Assembly: GCA_020650975.1 (NCBI GenBank)
Contig: JAIPMN010000763.1
Coordinates: 17,474-81,473, forward strand
Length of the DNA stretch: 64,000 bases
Direction: 5' to 3'
From: Apostichopus californicus
Lineage: Eukaryota > Echinodermata > Holothuroidea > Aspidochirotida > Stichopodidae
In this document: positions 23,933 to 36,904 of the stretch, piece by piece
Numbering within the stretch: position 1 is the first letter of the stretch
Layout: every line of letters starts with the position of its first letter
Made by a program: the position numbers and the translations under genes
The notes under the pieces: generated by a model
What the model was told of the DNA's origin: nothing
The model's database searches: none
What the model saw: the letters and a program-made list of their open reading frames with translations, nothing else

Positions 23933-26900
23933 CTGTTCTGTAGGACATCACAGATTTACAAAGTGACAACTCCCAGACAAGACAAGTACTAGGATATCTC
24001 TAAAGACCTCTGTCATGTAAACTAAAGATAATAGTTAGGTTTGTGTCTGCTTTTTTAAGGAGTTTTCCAGTTGTATTTTGCAACCATACTTATATGGGGT
24101 TGAATATGCTCTGAAAGACAAAAGATACGTTCATACTGACATGCATAGTCAAGCATTTCAAAATAAATGGAATGAAAAGCTATCTCACACATTGACAAGA
24201 AGAAGGAACATTCGTCACTTGCCATTTTGATCATGAATGTCGTTTTATCATAAAATGTGGCATTCATGTTCACATTTGAGCAGCTATCAGTCTGAGAGCA
24301 AATAACCTTCAAACCAACTATTGGGGATGTATATTGAGAATTGCGACAAACCAAAACCTCAAATTTCTGATGGATATGGACAGAAAAATAATTAGATAGA
24401 AAATAATCAAGCTCAGACAAACTGTCAACTTGCACTCTGGTTGACTCCTAAAAATATATATCCATAGTTATTAAATTTAAAATGAATAATCCTGCCTCTA
24501 GCCAGCATTGCAGAGGTTATGAGGTGATAAGTAATTATCACAGCTGAGAGAGAATGGTCAACCAGAGAATGGTCAACCAGAGGTCACTTGGAAGTCATTG
24601 TCACTGAAGGATAAACTAACTGCAGTGGTTAAGTAATTTCCTAATGACAATTTCATTGTATGGCCAAACACACAAATAGATATTCAAATATGCAGCTGTT
24701 ACCATTCTCTGTTTCCAAACCTACTGAGTATTAAGTATTAGTCACAAGCACTCAAAATTCAAAACAAGATTGTTACTGATCGCACCAAAAACACCTTTCT
24801 ATAATTGTTCACCAAATAAAGCATCATGAAATTTGATTTGATCATCAACATTTCATCACTCAGAAACTTTTCATAGTAGGTAGTAAGCAAATTAAAAAGC
24901 AAATTTGAAAAGACCAACATTGTTTTCTTATACTTTGCTATTTGAATGAAACTTGCCTTAACAAGGTAATGACTTATATTGTTATGGAATAATAACATCG
25001 AACAATATTGAAACATCAATAACAAACCAGGCTTAAGCAGACAGTTTCGATGCCGAACAGAACCTTGAAAGCTTTTGCGGATGCTATATATGGAATGATA
25101 TTAATTTCAATGCATATTTCCATGGAGCTGCTTGAAACTGGTCCCCAGTTACAATTTTAAGGTTCCAAAGCCTGCAAAATTATCTAAAGTACCATAGCAA
25201 CTGAAAAACTTGACAGGAGTCAGGAGGTAAATAACTACATTTATATATATGTGATTTAATTTTGAATAGTATCTACATGTGACTTTAATTTCCCATAACT
25301 TTAAGCTACTACAGGAGCCTGCAATCAAAGTTGTAACGCACATATATCTCAACGTTATGATGTTGTGAATGTTCACTATGTAATCACGCTGAAAGCAACC
25401 ATTGAGGTTCTTGTTACAAGAGGCCTTGAGCTATTATTTCTACAATAATACAAGCTGCAAAACAAAAAAGCATGTTCCTAACTTGTGATAAGTTTACATC
25501 CACACTTACAGATGTTTGACGTCAGTAACTAGTACTATCTACTCTTGAGGGAATCAGGTGGTGGTTCTTATTCATTAGTCCATTACACAGAACTACCAAA
25601 GATGCTAATCAGATGCCATTAAGTCCAATATATACAGAAGCATGTACATTAATCTCTGTTTTCCTGTATTTCAATTTGTGAAAATTGACACTTGACACAA
25701 GATTATATACACATACATACATATATATATTTAAAGAACAAAAAGTGACCACCGAAATGGGATTATTCAAATGAATTCAGGTGTAACAATTAATTAAGGC
25801 ACCACAGGGTTGTCCTCCACTGTTAACTATAAATTATGTTGTTGGTTAGGCTTTTTAAGAACACCCTTTCTTTGGCGGGGGGTGGGGGGGATGTGGACAT
25901 TTAATATCATTCAAAGTGGCTATATGGACATAGTCTAGCACACAGACCATGAGGTCACTGTCTTAGAGGCAACATAAACAACATATTGACTATCAGGGTC
26001 TTAATTTGCAAGTTTACTGTTTTAGAAATATTGACATATTGTTATATCTCAATGCTCTATTGTTTATACAGATCTGTATGGAAGTTGAAAGAACTGTGTC
26101 TGGGTGAACATTGAACAAAGGATACACCAGCTATACAACTGTTGTGGTCATAGTCTGAAATCTTAAACCACAAAGGGTATAGGCTCTTTAACTTGCCTAG
26201 ATGGTTTACCATTAATTTATTTCAACTTCAGAGACTATCAATAAAATAAATTGTTATCAAAAATAGCAGAATTGTCGCCAGATCTGACTTTGCATATATA
26301 TATCTGGGATGTACAAACTGAGGCTTGTACTTACTTTGGCATCTATTATAAGTTTACTGAAACATTTAAGCATAATTTGTAATACGTCCACTACTTTCAG
26401 ATAACTCCTGAGGGTGGGAAGCTACAGTACTATGAGTTTGTATATATACCTGCAGCAGACGACAGTAATGCTATCAGTGATTGTTTCCTGTTGTCCCGAT
26501 AAGTTCAAGTTGTACTACAATATTTGAACTGTGATTTCTTTTGTTACTCATGGTAACTATTGAACAGTATAAATTTGTTTAACGATCCACAACTTTCTTT
26601 AGGCTATCTCATCCAACTTATTGGCATTATTTGCAGTTACAATGTAATTTGACAATTGACTGTCATATGAAGTAAAGATTAAAGAACAATTGTTTTGGTA
26701 TCTTAACACTAAGACACTACTATGACACTAATATTAATATACAACAATATGTCAGTTTGGTATAAACCTTCAAAGCACATATGTGTTTCATTGTTGGATA
26801 TAAGTGGAAAACAAAACATGAACAAAGTCAAATGTTTGCTTGGATACTGGGAGATTTCTGAAATGCTGCAATTAATCAGTGAGTTGGTACAAACCTTCCT

Positions 26901-28079
26901 AAGTTTGAAGCAACTAATACAAGATACATATAACCACACCCAATTTGGTCTACTGAAGATATCTCGTGATCAGGTGGCAAGTCTTGAGCTATTGCTACAG
27001 GTCTATCCAGCTGGGAGTTGCAACAAATTCTTTGTAAGCATTCCTTTTGACCAAGATCATTTTACATACAGTGTGACTAAAAATAACATCAATATCAACC
27101 AAATTGTTGTAACATGGAAAGCCACAGGGATGTGATACAAAACAGTATATATGGTAGAATTTATGTCAACTATAAGCAAAGATATGTGATAAGTGTTGTT
27201 ATGCACCAAATTAACATCATTACTGTAGACAAAGAACTCAACATTCCATAAGTTGGTGTGTCTCAGAAGAGTAGTACATCTATTGCAACTTTGTGGTGAC
27301 CTAACCTAGCACAAGAATTATGTCCCACTGCTGGTGATGGCATTCCGAGAATTCAAAGAGATATAAAGCTTTATAAAAAGAGAAACAGTTGCCATGACTC
27401 ACATCTGTTAGCAATGGTACATTGAAAGTATTGTTGTTATCTTGTATAGAAACAACTCTACAAGCATATACTTAGATGAATGACCATGACAGAAATATAG
27501 AAAATCAAACTGAGGGAGAGGGTATGGGGTGGGGGAGGGGGTGTGTGGTGGGGGTTTGGCAGCTACAAGATTATTGGTTTAGCATCTTTTGTTACATTGA
27601 GTCTTTTCCACTTCCTGGAAATTTTATGGAGAAGATCAACCTTGATCCCATTGTTGATGAATTTGGGCAATTTAACTAATGGCATAATACAAGTTTGACA
27701 CGTGCAGGGATAATGTGATTTATAATCACCAAAGAGAACAGGGGAGGTGTTCAATGAGTGGTAAATTAAAATTTAAGAAAGCCAAACACCGATAAATTGT
27801 AATGGTTTGAGATTGGGGATGTACAAATGTAAGTAAAAACTGCAAAGCCAGCTTTAAGTTATCATGATGCAGGGGTGAAATAGAAAGCTACAACACAGAT
27901 GACAGATTTACAACAGGAACTTACCCCATTGATTATTTGGGGTCTGACTGACTGCATGAGTGAATGGGCTTGGTGATTCCTTGCAATAATTTAATATTAT
28001 GATGTACATCTTAACACTAATGTGAAGTTAAATTTAGCTTCTCTTTTGGCACAAATTATGTTTATATGGTTTTCAGACA
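23933..28079. other. Intergenic stretch with two unassigned open frames and a G-rich tract
   Basis: There is a 131-codon minus-strand frame (24055-24447) preceded by a plausible splice acceptor, and a 137-codon plus-strand frame (26722-27135). I recognise neither family. A 17-bp motif is duplicated around 24548-24582 (GAGAATGGTCAACCA). A strong G-quadruplex pattern is on the plus strand at 27513-27555. A TGACGTCA lies at 25517-25524. Confidence 0.45.
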
Positions 28080-28500
28080 GCTCTTAAATAACCTTTGACC
28101 TACACACACATCCATAAGTTGTGTGTAAATAGTATGGTGCAGTCCTGTCATCGAAGTACATTTCTTCTGTAGTTACAGTATTAACAAAGCTTTTAGACTG
28201 ACCTCTGGTGATCTAAACTGACCATTGACCTCAACAGAAAGCTATAACACTCACTGCATGTCACATACAAAGTTTCATTGATACTTGACTATTGGAGTTG
28301 TGTGTACAAGGATTGCAGAATTAGACCTGTAAAGACCCTTAATCGCTTCAAAAACAATAATTTACTTGTTCTCTAAAGGTGGATCCATATGCCAAGTATG
28401 AAATTCAATTAAGTTTTGCATTTGAAGTTATTGCATTCACACAATCATCACACTTTGACCTCTGGTGACCTCAAATGATATTTGACCTCTACAAAAAGCT
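28080..28500 (+). repeat. TGACCTTTGACC repeat family, block 3
   Basis: Diverged units with TAACCTTTGACCT at 28089-28101, TGACCATTGACCT at 28219-28231, and the phrase 'TTTGACCTCTGGTGACCTCAAATGA' split across about 28454-28480. Unit spacing is about 125-250 bp. Same family as the blocks at 8.6 and 18.1 kb. Confidence 0.7.
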
Positions 28501-31500
28501 AGAACTGAGATGGCATAAGCGAACATCCAAACAAAATATACATGTACAGATAAAACAATAGAAGATCTAGGTAAGACAACCTGTGAAGGAACAAGTCAAT
28601 TCTACTACACTAAGCTTGCCTAAATATGAAGCTACCATGCTCTCACACAACTAGTACAGTCTGTCAACAAACTAGTAGGGCAAGGGAGACCTATCCCAGG
28701 TAATGAAATATTTAGTAGGATAGTACTTATGTAACACAGGTGCTGCTGAGGCTTGATTCAGACTTCAACAAAATGTAAGAACCAACATTTGATTCTAGAA
28801 GATGAAAAAATATACCAGAAATGCAATTATAGCATATCTTCAATTAGTTGATATGACAGAAGGATAAAGTTGTAATTGGCCAGGGAGTGGGTCAGTGTAG
28901 GGTACAATGCAAAGGTCTTTACCAATGTTTGTAACCTACAGTAGGTAGATTGGAGTGTTCATATATAGGCCAGTAAAAGAGAAGTGAAGATGATTCACTT
29001 GTACAAGTGAAAATACCTCCAATCAACATGTATGTCTCCATGCATATTAATGGTTTCAAATGAAGACCTAATTTATTGAGAAACTCTTGCACATTTCCAT
29101 TTTATAAACAGTAGAGCAACATTTTCATAACACAATGTCATAAACCATAGCACCTCTACAATATGAAAAATGTCAGTTCTCTGATAATGGTAAGATTGAT
29201 CATCTTTCACTAATGACACTTGAAGCAGGGACAAGCAATTTTAATCAGAGTGTAAGCAAGCAACCAATCAAATCACTGCTTTTCATCCACCTTGATCATG
29301 AAAGATGGCTCTGAGCTAAACTGAAAATCAATTTCATCATCCTTCTTGGAAACCAATACCAGACACTAGACCATCAAATAAATCATACAAGCAAGAGACG
29401 TCACACGATATGCCTTGTTAAAATTATGACCATGAGAAATTCCTCTCAGGTAATGGACTGTTTAAGAATGGAATTTACTTATACAAAAATACATAATAGT
29501 ATATGCACCATTAAATGAACTTGAATAATTTCACAGTTTACTGCTAATGCAACACCCATGATTCTAATAAGTAATGGTAATAAATTGTTTGTAGCTTTAA
29601 ATTTCTAGGAATTTCACTGAGTGAAGTTCACTTCCGTAAAGCTCTGCGGTGAAGTCATGCAAAATTCATTACAATGAGGTATTAATGAAACTTAAACATA
29701 TCTGTGATAAAAACCATTATTATTTCTTAATACGTGTTTAATCACAAGTAGGAAATGTTGTTCTGATATGATCTGGTGAATGAAGGTAAAAGCATATCAA
29801 TTCCTTTAGCTATTTCCCAAGCAACAAGAAGCTGAATCTAGAGAAACATCTTAAGCTTCCTATGGCTTCATCATAGCAAGGAGGTTCTACCAGGAACCTC
29901 ATTGACCATACAGACACAACTTGCTGGTTCACCAGTAAGACTTTCTTGTTTTCTTAGATTGAAATGGAAATGATTTGTTACAGAGTTATCTTTATATTGA
30001 TCCAACTGTTCTCACAAAGACTATTTACCATTATTAAATTTGGGAGAGGGGGGCTTAAAGAGAAAGACATCTTATCCATTAAGACTATCCATGTAGACTA
30101 TCCATCTTATTCATGTAGACTTCCCTATTCCATTTGTACCATGAACTATGCATGGTAACCCATTTTAGAATGAGGGTTTTCAATAGCAGGTTCCTCCCCT
30201 TGAATTATGAATATTGATTTCCTTTAAATGGTTTTGGAGAGATAGAGAAGTAATCTTTCTAGAAAATATCACAATGATACTAATTGGTTAAGAATCACAT
30301 TTGTGCAACAATGCTGTGTGTGTACACAGGTTCTATGTACAGCAGCTAGTAGTCATAGATCAAACTAACATATTGAATGATTTTAAATGTCCAATATGTG
30401 ATACCAGGAATCTACTATGGTAAATTCACAGCAATATGATAAAATTAATATTTCCAACTGTACAATTTTAAAAGCCAAATGTTACTTATCAATTTAAAAG
30501 ATCACTACAGTATATTCTGGATTCTAGCAGTGTTTACTTGTGATACTTGAAACAGAAGACATACATAGAAACATTCCCTGATGTCACCTGACTACGAGCT
30601 TGATATTCTAATCTTATATTTAATGTGAAAATTTAAGAGTCATATGTTCTCTCTAATATTCACTGTACAGGAATTTGACTAGTTTCACTACATGCTAAAA
30701 TTTAAACAACTTAACTTCTTTTGGTTCAAATCAATCCATGGAATAATTTATGCCAAAAGTAGCATTTAGTATTTCGTATCATTTTCCTGCATTGAGAATT
30801 AATGATTAATGTTTATTGAATTGTAGAATTTTCTAATGTGTATATACTACTTTCACTTCTTTCGGTAAGCTTTCATGTACAATAAACCTTCACTGAAAAT
30901 AAGTTGGAATTTACAATAATATTGAAATACAAAAAGTCAGTCTTTTGTCCTCTGAAACTAGTCTAGGCAGTGCCAACCCATCCAGACCCCAACCCCCTTA
31001 CAGCTTGCCAACAAAAAAAAACTACAATAAGGTTTATTTGTAGTTCTTGTGTGGTAAATCAAAAACAAAAAGCACTTTTAAGAAGACAGTAAATGTTGAA
31101 AACTTCAAGATATTAGGGGATTTTGCAAGATTTTACTTTGGGAGCAATGCAAAACAATATTCCATTTTACACTATTAAAATTCCCCCAAATGCAAAGTGT
31201 GCAACTTTTGATGATACTGTATAATACAAATATACTTAGCACTGTTGGCATTAAAGAGGGTCTGTAATAGACCATTAATGGGCTAAATAAATACGGCACC
31301 GAGAATATTCCTCCTTCCTCCCCCCCCCTCCCTCCTGTGGAACCCTAAATATAATAGTAATAATTATCTTACCATTTTTAAAGCTCTCTGAGAGGTAAGT
31401 TACTTTGTCTCGTTTCATCTTCTGTGAAGGTTAACCATTGATGGCCTGGAGAGCAAAATAAGAATTCATCATCAGAACAAACATGATCATTACAAGTTTA

Positions 31501-31910
31501 TTAAACATAGCAGACACTCTCTAAAATACTCTTGGGTCTACACCATCTTTATTAAGAGAAAATAATGGTGACATTTAACAGCTCCATTAACATAACAATG
31601 ACGATATAAACTGTACCAGTATACACTATACAGTCTAAAGGATTGTCTTGACTGTATAGGCAAGAGAAAGATCCACTAGATAGGATATTGCTTTCAAGGC
31701 ATCTGTTTAGCCATATCCTATCATGATTTTGTCGGTTACTCAAAGTGCTGCATTTCTGAACAAGAAAAATGTCTTTAAAAAGGCTTTACCTATACAGCTT
31801 CTAAAATGTAGAAAGTCAATCCTTCTTAGGATTATTTAAAAGATCCTCAACATAATTAACTGCTTCATTGTGGAATATCACAACTCTTGAATCTCACAGA
31901 CTATGATCGG
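28501..31910. other. Intergenic stretch, nothing recognised
   Basis: AT-rich sequence with a C-rich run at about 31309-31335. No gene, RNA or clear repeat is recognised. Confidence 0.5.
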
Positions 31911-31985
31911 AAAGTCCCTGTAGAAAAAGTCCTTGTAGTAAAAGTCCCTGTAAAAGTTCCTGTAGTAAACGTTCCTGTAGTAAAC
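31911..31985 (+). repeat. Short 15-bp minisatellite
   Basis: Five units of the type AAAGTCCCTGTAGTA start near 31911, 31926, 31941, 31953 and 31967. The third unit is 3 bp short. It reads through as a VPV/VKVP peptide repeat in one frame, which is a by-product of the repeat. Confidence 0.8.
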
Positions 31986-34405
31986 AATGTATTATGGTTC
32001 TCAAAAAGCCCTGTGAGTGTGAGTTGCAGGGTAGTCTGCAATTGCTCCTTAATAACTCCGTATGGATTTATCCCATTGTAAAACCTGTACCACTTCAGCT
32101 GAACAAAACTCTAAAATATGTTTTGAACTTTTATCATTCTTTGATGGAATAATTCCTGGTTGAAATGATTTACTGAATTGAGTCCAACCGCTGGTAAAGC
32201 TATACACCTTGTGCAGAGTAAGACACACAACTTCAGTTTCCTACAAAAGTAACAGAGTAACTAGATCAGTAGAAAGATTTATTTTTCTACTAAACTATAG
32301 ATGCACAGTAACTTTATCAACAACATTGACATAGAGATGATTGGCTCAAAGCAAGTGTGTAAGTAACCATTGTGTGTCAGCCATGAAGCATAAAGAGTAA
32401 AATCATTAGGGATCATTTGAGCAGTATTGGATTAGACCCACCCGGACATATGATCAGATCAGAACAATACAAGTCCTAAGGAGTACCAGATCAATTGATG
32501 CTTTGAATAAAGTCTTCAACAATAGTTGATTGTAATGAATAGTGTACTTGGGAAAAGGGGTACATCCACCAGTTTGTAATACAGAAGGGGCACAATAGAG
32601 CAATCCTTTCATACATGACTGCTTGCATGGTCTTCACTCACTAGTAGCTTGAAACAGTAAGCTAGGCCTAGGATACTACCATGCATTAGTCAGAAGGAAG
32701 AAGACCTGTGTATTGCTTGTAGAAACTTTCTATTTCAAGTATGAAAGCGTTGCTTATTTTTTAATCAATAAAGACTTTGACTAATTATCTTTCCAGTTAC
32801 AGAACAACAATTGCCATGAAAGAATTAAATCTATTTACAATAATTGACTTCAGAGTGTCATGAACAATGATATCAGTTAAATAGGACATTTAGAGAATAA
32901 CTGTACATAGAAAGGTTTCCTGGAGGTAAATTGAACTGACAACTATCTTCAACATATTGTTTTTCTTAATCTGGGCGTAAATATCAATTCGAAACTCTTC
33001 CACAGAAATGATGTAAGCATCCCAGTTGTCAGTATAAATCAATAGCCAAATAAACATGCACAGTGTAAAAGAGTGCTTGCAAATTCCTGAATTGCCTACA
33101 GGTGGGTTATCTTGCAAATAATACTGCTAACCTCAACAAAATGAGAAAACAAAAAACAAGAATACTAACTAACGACTGCAACTCCTAGAAGCAGAATAAA
33201 TCACACCAATGACAACACAGTAGCAAATGTGACTATGGTTACTGTTTAGCATAATAACTTGCTTGCAATGATAGCATCCATGTTAATAAGTTACGTTGAG
33301 ATAGCTGTAACATAGTAGAATCCAAACATTTAACTCCACTTTAGCTCCTTTAATCATTTACCTTCATTCTATGAATTGCACCAATTGGAACTTTAAATGT
33401 AAAAGAAAGAGGGCCGAACAGGACCTTCCACAAATGTCAAGAATACATGTGGAATTAAATGGAACAAGGAGAAGTATTTTTCCCTTGGCTCTACAGACTT
33501 CACAAGGCAGATAAGAGAAACCATCTACAAACACAAAGCAGATGTTACATGTTGACTGTCTCCCATTAAAGTACAAGTAGCACATATATCCCAATTCCAC
33601 CCCAAACAACCTCTTACGATATATGTTCTTGCTATGACACATACATCATCCATCCATGAAAATCTGAACACATTTCCTCTCTCCAGAAATCCAAGCTCTT
33701 TTAATAGACTGTCTTTGATATGCAAAGTATTTATATAATTTGCAATAAGATTGGGTGGGTGTACAGAGCAACTGGGCCGACTCCCAGGTCTTGGCATTAC
33801 CTGACCATGATTTTCAGATATGTTGTTTTATCTTAAACTCTTCTGTTATAAATTAATGTTTAATTTCTAAACACAGGAATGGCATTGTTTATAGTCATCT
33901 CAGTGGCAGTTCAATAGCCAAACCAACAGCAGAGTACAGTAGGCCTGTAGTAGCAGCCAGCCCTGCAATAGCAGTGTTACTTAGACATATATAAATACAA
34001 AGAGAAATACATAACCAGCCTACTGTAGGAGCAGACTCATACAGTCAGCCAATAATAGACTTAGCAAAAGCCAGGCTACTTATGAAAACATGCAGTAGCA
34101 GACTCATAAGACTTGTTAAAATTTGAGAATGCAGTACATCCCCCAACCCCCCCCCCCCCATGTAAAAGGTGATCAACTTCATATTGTGTGAATGCTCCAG
34201 CTCAAATACATAGGATCAGATCCCACTGTTACCATCTCCCTTTCGGTGAGAATCCTGACACCTTCAAGATTGTAGTCTGAGATCTTTGCAAGGTTACTTG
34301 CCCTCATCGCTTCCTCATAAACACAGACCAGCGCAAGTCCAAAAGTGGGGTCCCTGTTGCACTATACTTTACAAATCAATTTGCAAACAATACTTGTAAT
34401 TCATG
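31986..34405. other. Intergenic stretch, nothing recognised
   Basis: Two overlapping minus-strand open frames at 33364-33797 (90-92 codons) are cysteine-rich but match no family I know. A poly-C run lies at about 34140-34159. Confidence 0.45.
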
Positions 34406-35150
34406 TAGTTGCATTGGACCCTTTATACATTGGGGAAACCAAAATATACCATATACGACTTTTATCTGTACCGGGCCCCAGGCAACAGCCATAAAGGGCC
34501 CATGTCCCACAGACCTTTAGACTACATACACGCACATTGTGTGGCACGGCAGCAACACATAACCTTGAATCCTGGTCACAAACGGACATAACCTGCCCAT
34601 CAAACCCTCTGTCTCTTTTCAAATCTTCTGGGTTCCCGGTCCAGTTGAGTATCGCATCTATGCAGACTGGCTTGAAAGTAAACGCGGGCCAAGTGCAGTG
34701 CAATGCAATAAACTAGGCTCACATCAATGCAAGATGTGAGCCATCATAATGACGTCACAGGTCGATTTACTGCAAATTTATCCTCTACCATGGCCCAGAC
34801 AACCTCAAGGGCCCATGGCCCACACGTGATTTAATCATGTGCAAAGACACAAGGATAATTCCTGTAGTTGCATTGGACCCTTTATACATTGGGGAAACCA
34901 AAAAATTCCGTATACGACTTTTACCTGTACAGGGTCCCAGGCAACAGCCATAAAGGGCCCATGTCCCACACATGTTTTGATTATGTTAACAAAAAGCAGG
35001 ATAATTCTTTTAGAGGTGTTGGCCCTATTGGACATTGCGGTATCCAAAAATACCAACGACTTCATTTTTTAACTGTAACGGGGCCCATGCAGCAACCTCA
35101 AAGGCCCAATTGCCCACACAGGAATTAATCATGTGAAAATAGACAAAGGG
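34406..35150. repeat. Diverged ~150-bp tandem repeat, interrupted
   Basis: A unit with GTTGCATTGGACCCTTTATA, CATTGGGGAAACCAAAA, ATACGACTTTTA.CTGTAC, GGCAACAGCCATAAAGGGCC and CATGTCCCACA occurs at 34406-34520 and again at 34862-34980. Partial or older units are at about 34785-34860 (ending TTTAATCATGTG...AGGATAATTC) and 35015-35150. The interval 34520-34785 does not match the unit and looks inserted; it contains a perfect 10-bp hairpin at 34716-34742. Confidence 0.8.
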
Positions 35151-35154
35151 CCCA

Positions 35155-35535
35155 AAAATTGTACTAAGGCATCAACGTGATCCCTGTGGCTTGAATATTT
35201 TGTTTCCTTCTCTCAACATGCTGACACAAGTTTTGGACATTCTGATATAAATCTTGGCATGCTGACACAGTTTTTGGCATTAATGAAACGTTGGCGCGCG
35301 CCGATGTGCCAAAATTATAGCATGACGTAAATATTGTATCTAGCAAGCAATGTTGACATGACCAATGTAGTAGTGGCATGCTGTTACAAGTTTTCAACAT
35401 GCTGATGTTGAATTTGACATGTTGATAGACGCAATGACATACTGTTTTTTGTTTCGACATGTCAATATGGAATTGTAACATGCTGATATCGAATTGTAAC
35501 ATGTTGATATCGAATTGGACACTTCACTTTCTTTT
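35155..35535. repeat. 21-bp minisatellite (ACATGCTGATATCGAATTGTA type)
   Basis: The 3' end has clean 21-bp units starting at about 35457, 35478 and 35499 with consensus ACATGCTGATATCGAATTG. Earlier units (GACATTCTGATATAAATCTT, GCATGCTGACACAGTTTTTG, ACATGTTGATAG) become progressively degenerate, with a short GC-rich interruption (GGCGCGCGCC) at about 35291-35300. Confidence 0.8.
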
Positions 35536-36255
35536 TCGACATTTATGGAACGTTTGGCTCTCCGTACTAGTTAACAATTATTATAAACCTGCCTGTTACA
35601 GTTGCTGTTATCACATCAACAGAGGATTGAGCAGGTGGTATTGCTGTAATGAGCTAAGAGTCTTTATTGCTCAGACAAATAGGGTTAAAGTGAATGAGGT
35701 CATTCATTCATGTCTGCTTCATTGCCTACTAGGCATGCATGGATGGATGTGCATTTGATATGTTGCTTGAAACAATACCATCTAAGGATAGTACAGTATG
35801 TGACTATGCCTTTTCAACTTTGAGAGAAAGTTTGTAACATCTGTTATTTTTTATTCTGAAATTCACCGGTTCCAGCAATGAAGTCAACACCCTGGTGAGT
35901 CCACTGACAATTACGTGGCTAGTTTAGAGGAACTCAGTGAAACATGTCACTTCAAAATATGAATGAAGAAATGGTTGGAGCTCAAATCTTCTAAGAGACT
36001 GAATGACTATTAAATGTGAAAAAAGTTAACCAAAGCCATTTAAGGAGGCAACCTGTAATTTGTTCAACAAACTCACATTAAACCTGGCCTAAAGTTCCCA
36101 ACAGTTGTAATTAAGCCTGCATTAGACTGCATGCTCACAAGAAGAGGGAAATTGTGATTGTATACAGTAATGTATTAAATAGTTTGAGAGATGCATTCCA
36201 GCACATTTTTCACATTCACAGAGTAGAGGCTGTTACAGTAGCTCTACCATCATAA
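35536..36255. other. Intergenic stretch, nothing recognised
   Basis: No gene or repeat is recognised between the minisatellite and the SINE. Confidence 0.5.
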
Positions 36256-36596
36256 GAGAGCGTGGTGGCCAATCGGTTAAGGCGTCGGACTCGTGATCCA
36301 AGGATTGCTGGTTCCATTCATGCCTACAGTAGTTCATTACGTTGTATCCTTGGGCAAGATGCTTTATCTCACTTGCCTCTCTCCACCCAGGGGTTAAATG
36401 GGTACCTGGGTTAAATGGGTACCTTAAATGGGTACCAGGGGTTAAATGGGTACCTGTGAGGTAACTTGTCATTGGGCGCAGTATATAACTGTTATCATTG
36501 ACCAGGGGTAATATAACGTCTGTAAAGCGCTTTGAGACCTATCACTGGTGTAAAGCGCTATATAAAAAGCAAATATTATTATTATTATTATTATCA
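36256..36596 (+). mobile_element. tRNA-derived SINE with conserved central domain and LINE-like tail
   Basis: The head (about 36258-36328) resembles a tRNA: an A-box-like TGGCCAATCGGTT at 36266-36278, GCGTCGGACTCGTGATCCAA as a D-stem/anticodon region, and a B-box-like GGTTCCATTC at 36310-36319. A central domain with TATCCTTGGGCAAGATGC and TTGCCTCTCTCCACCCAG follows; this resembles deeply conserved metazoan SINE domains (possibly Nin-DC type, recalled rather than checked). The 3' tail has GTAAAGCGCTATATAAAAAG and an (ATT)n end, as in L2/CR1-mobilised SINEs. Just after the central domain, TTAAATGGGTACC is repeated four times (36394-36454). Confidence 0.85.
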
Positions 36597-36904
36597 TTAC
36601 ATACAGACTACAGGGGTACATGTTTTGTTGCTGTCCTCATTACACTTAATGCTACACAATACAGTTTACACACACTGAGAATTTTCAAATTGACTGCAAA
36701 GCATGAATATCTTCCACATGCATGACTATAGTCAGTATTCCACATCATCAATCATTACATCTCAGAAGACCATGAATAGAATACTCTTGACCTCACTTAA
36801 ATTATAGTGAACAAAATGACAGTGGGCGAATATTTACAGACCTCACCTCAGAAGAATGAACAAGTCTAGTCAAACAATAATTATAAGCCCTCAGAAAATA
36901 CCAA
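36597..36904. other. Intergenic stretch, nothing recognised
   Basis: Short spacer between the SINE and the next minisatellite. Confidence 0.5.

Noticed and set aside
26722-27135. 137-codon plus-strand open frame
   Set aside because: Longest frame of its kind in the left half, but no domain is recognised and an overlapping minus-strand frame covers its start. In AT-rich repeats-laden DNA of this length, a few such frames are expected.
33364-33797. Two overlapping cysteine-containing minus-strand frames
   Set aside because: Cysteine spacing does not fit a zinc finger or nuclear-receptor pattern, and there is no splice or homology support.
35164-35502. 112-codon minus-strand frame with repeated MLQF/ISML residues
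   Set aside because: It is the translation of the 21-bp minisatellite, whose unit is a multiple of three.
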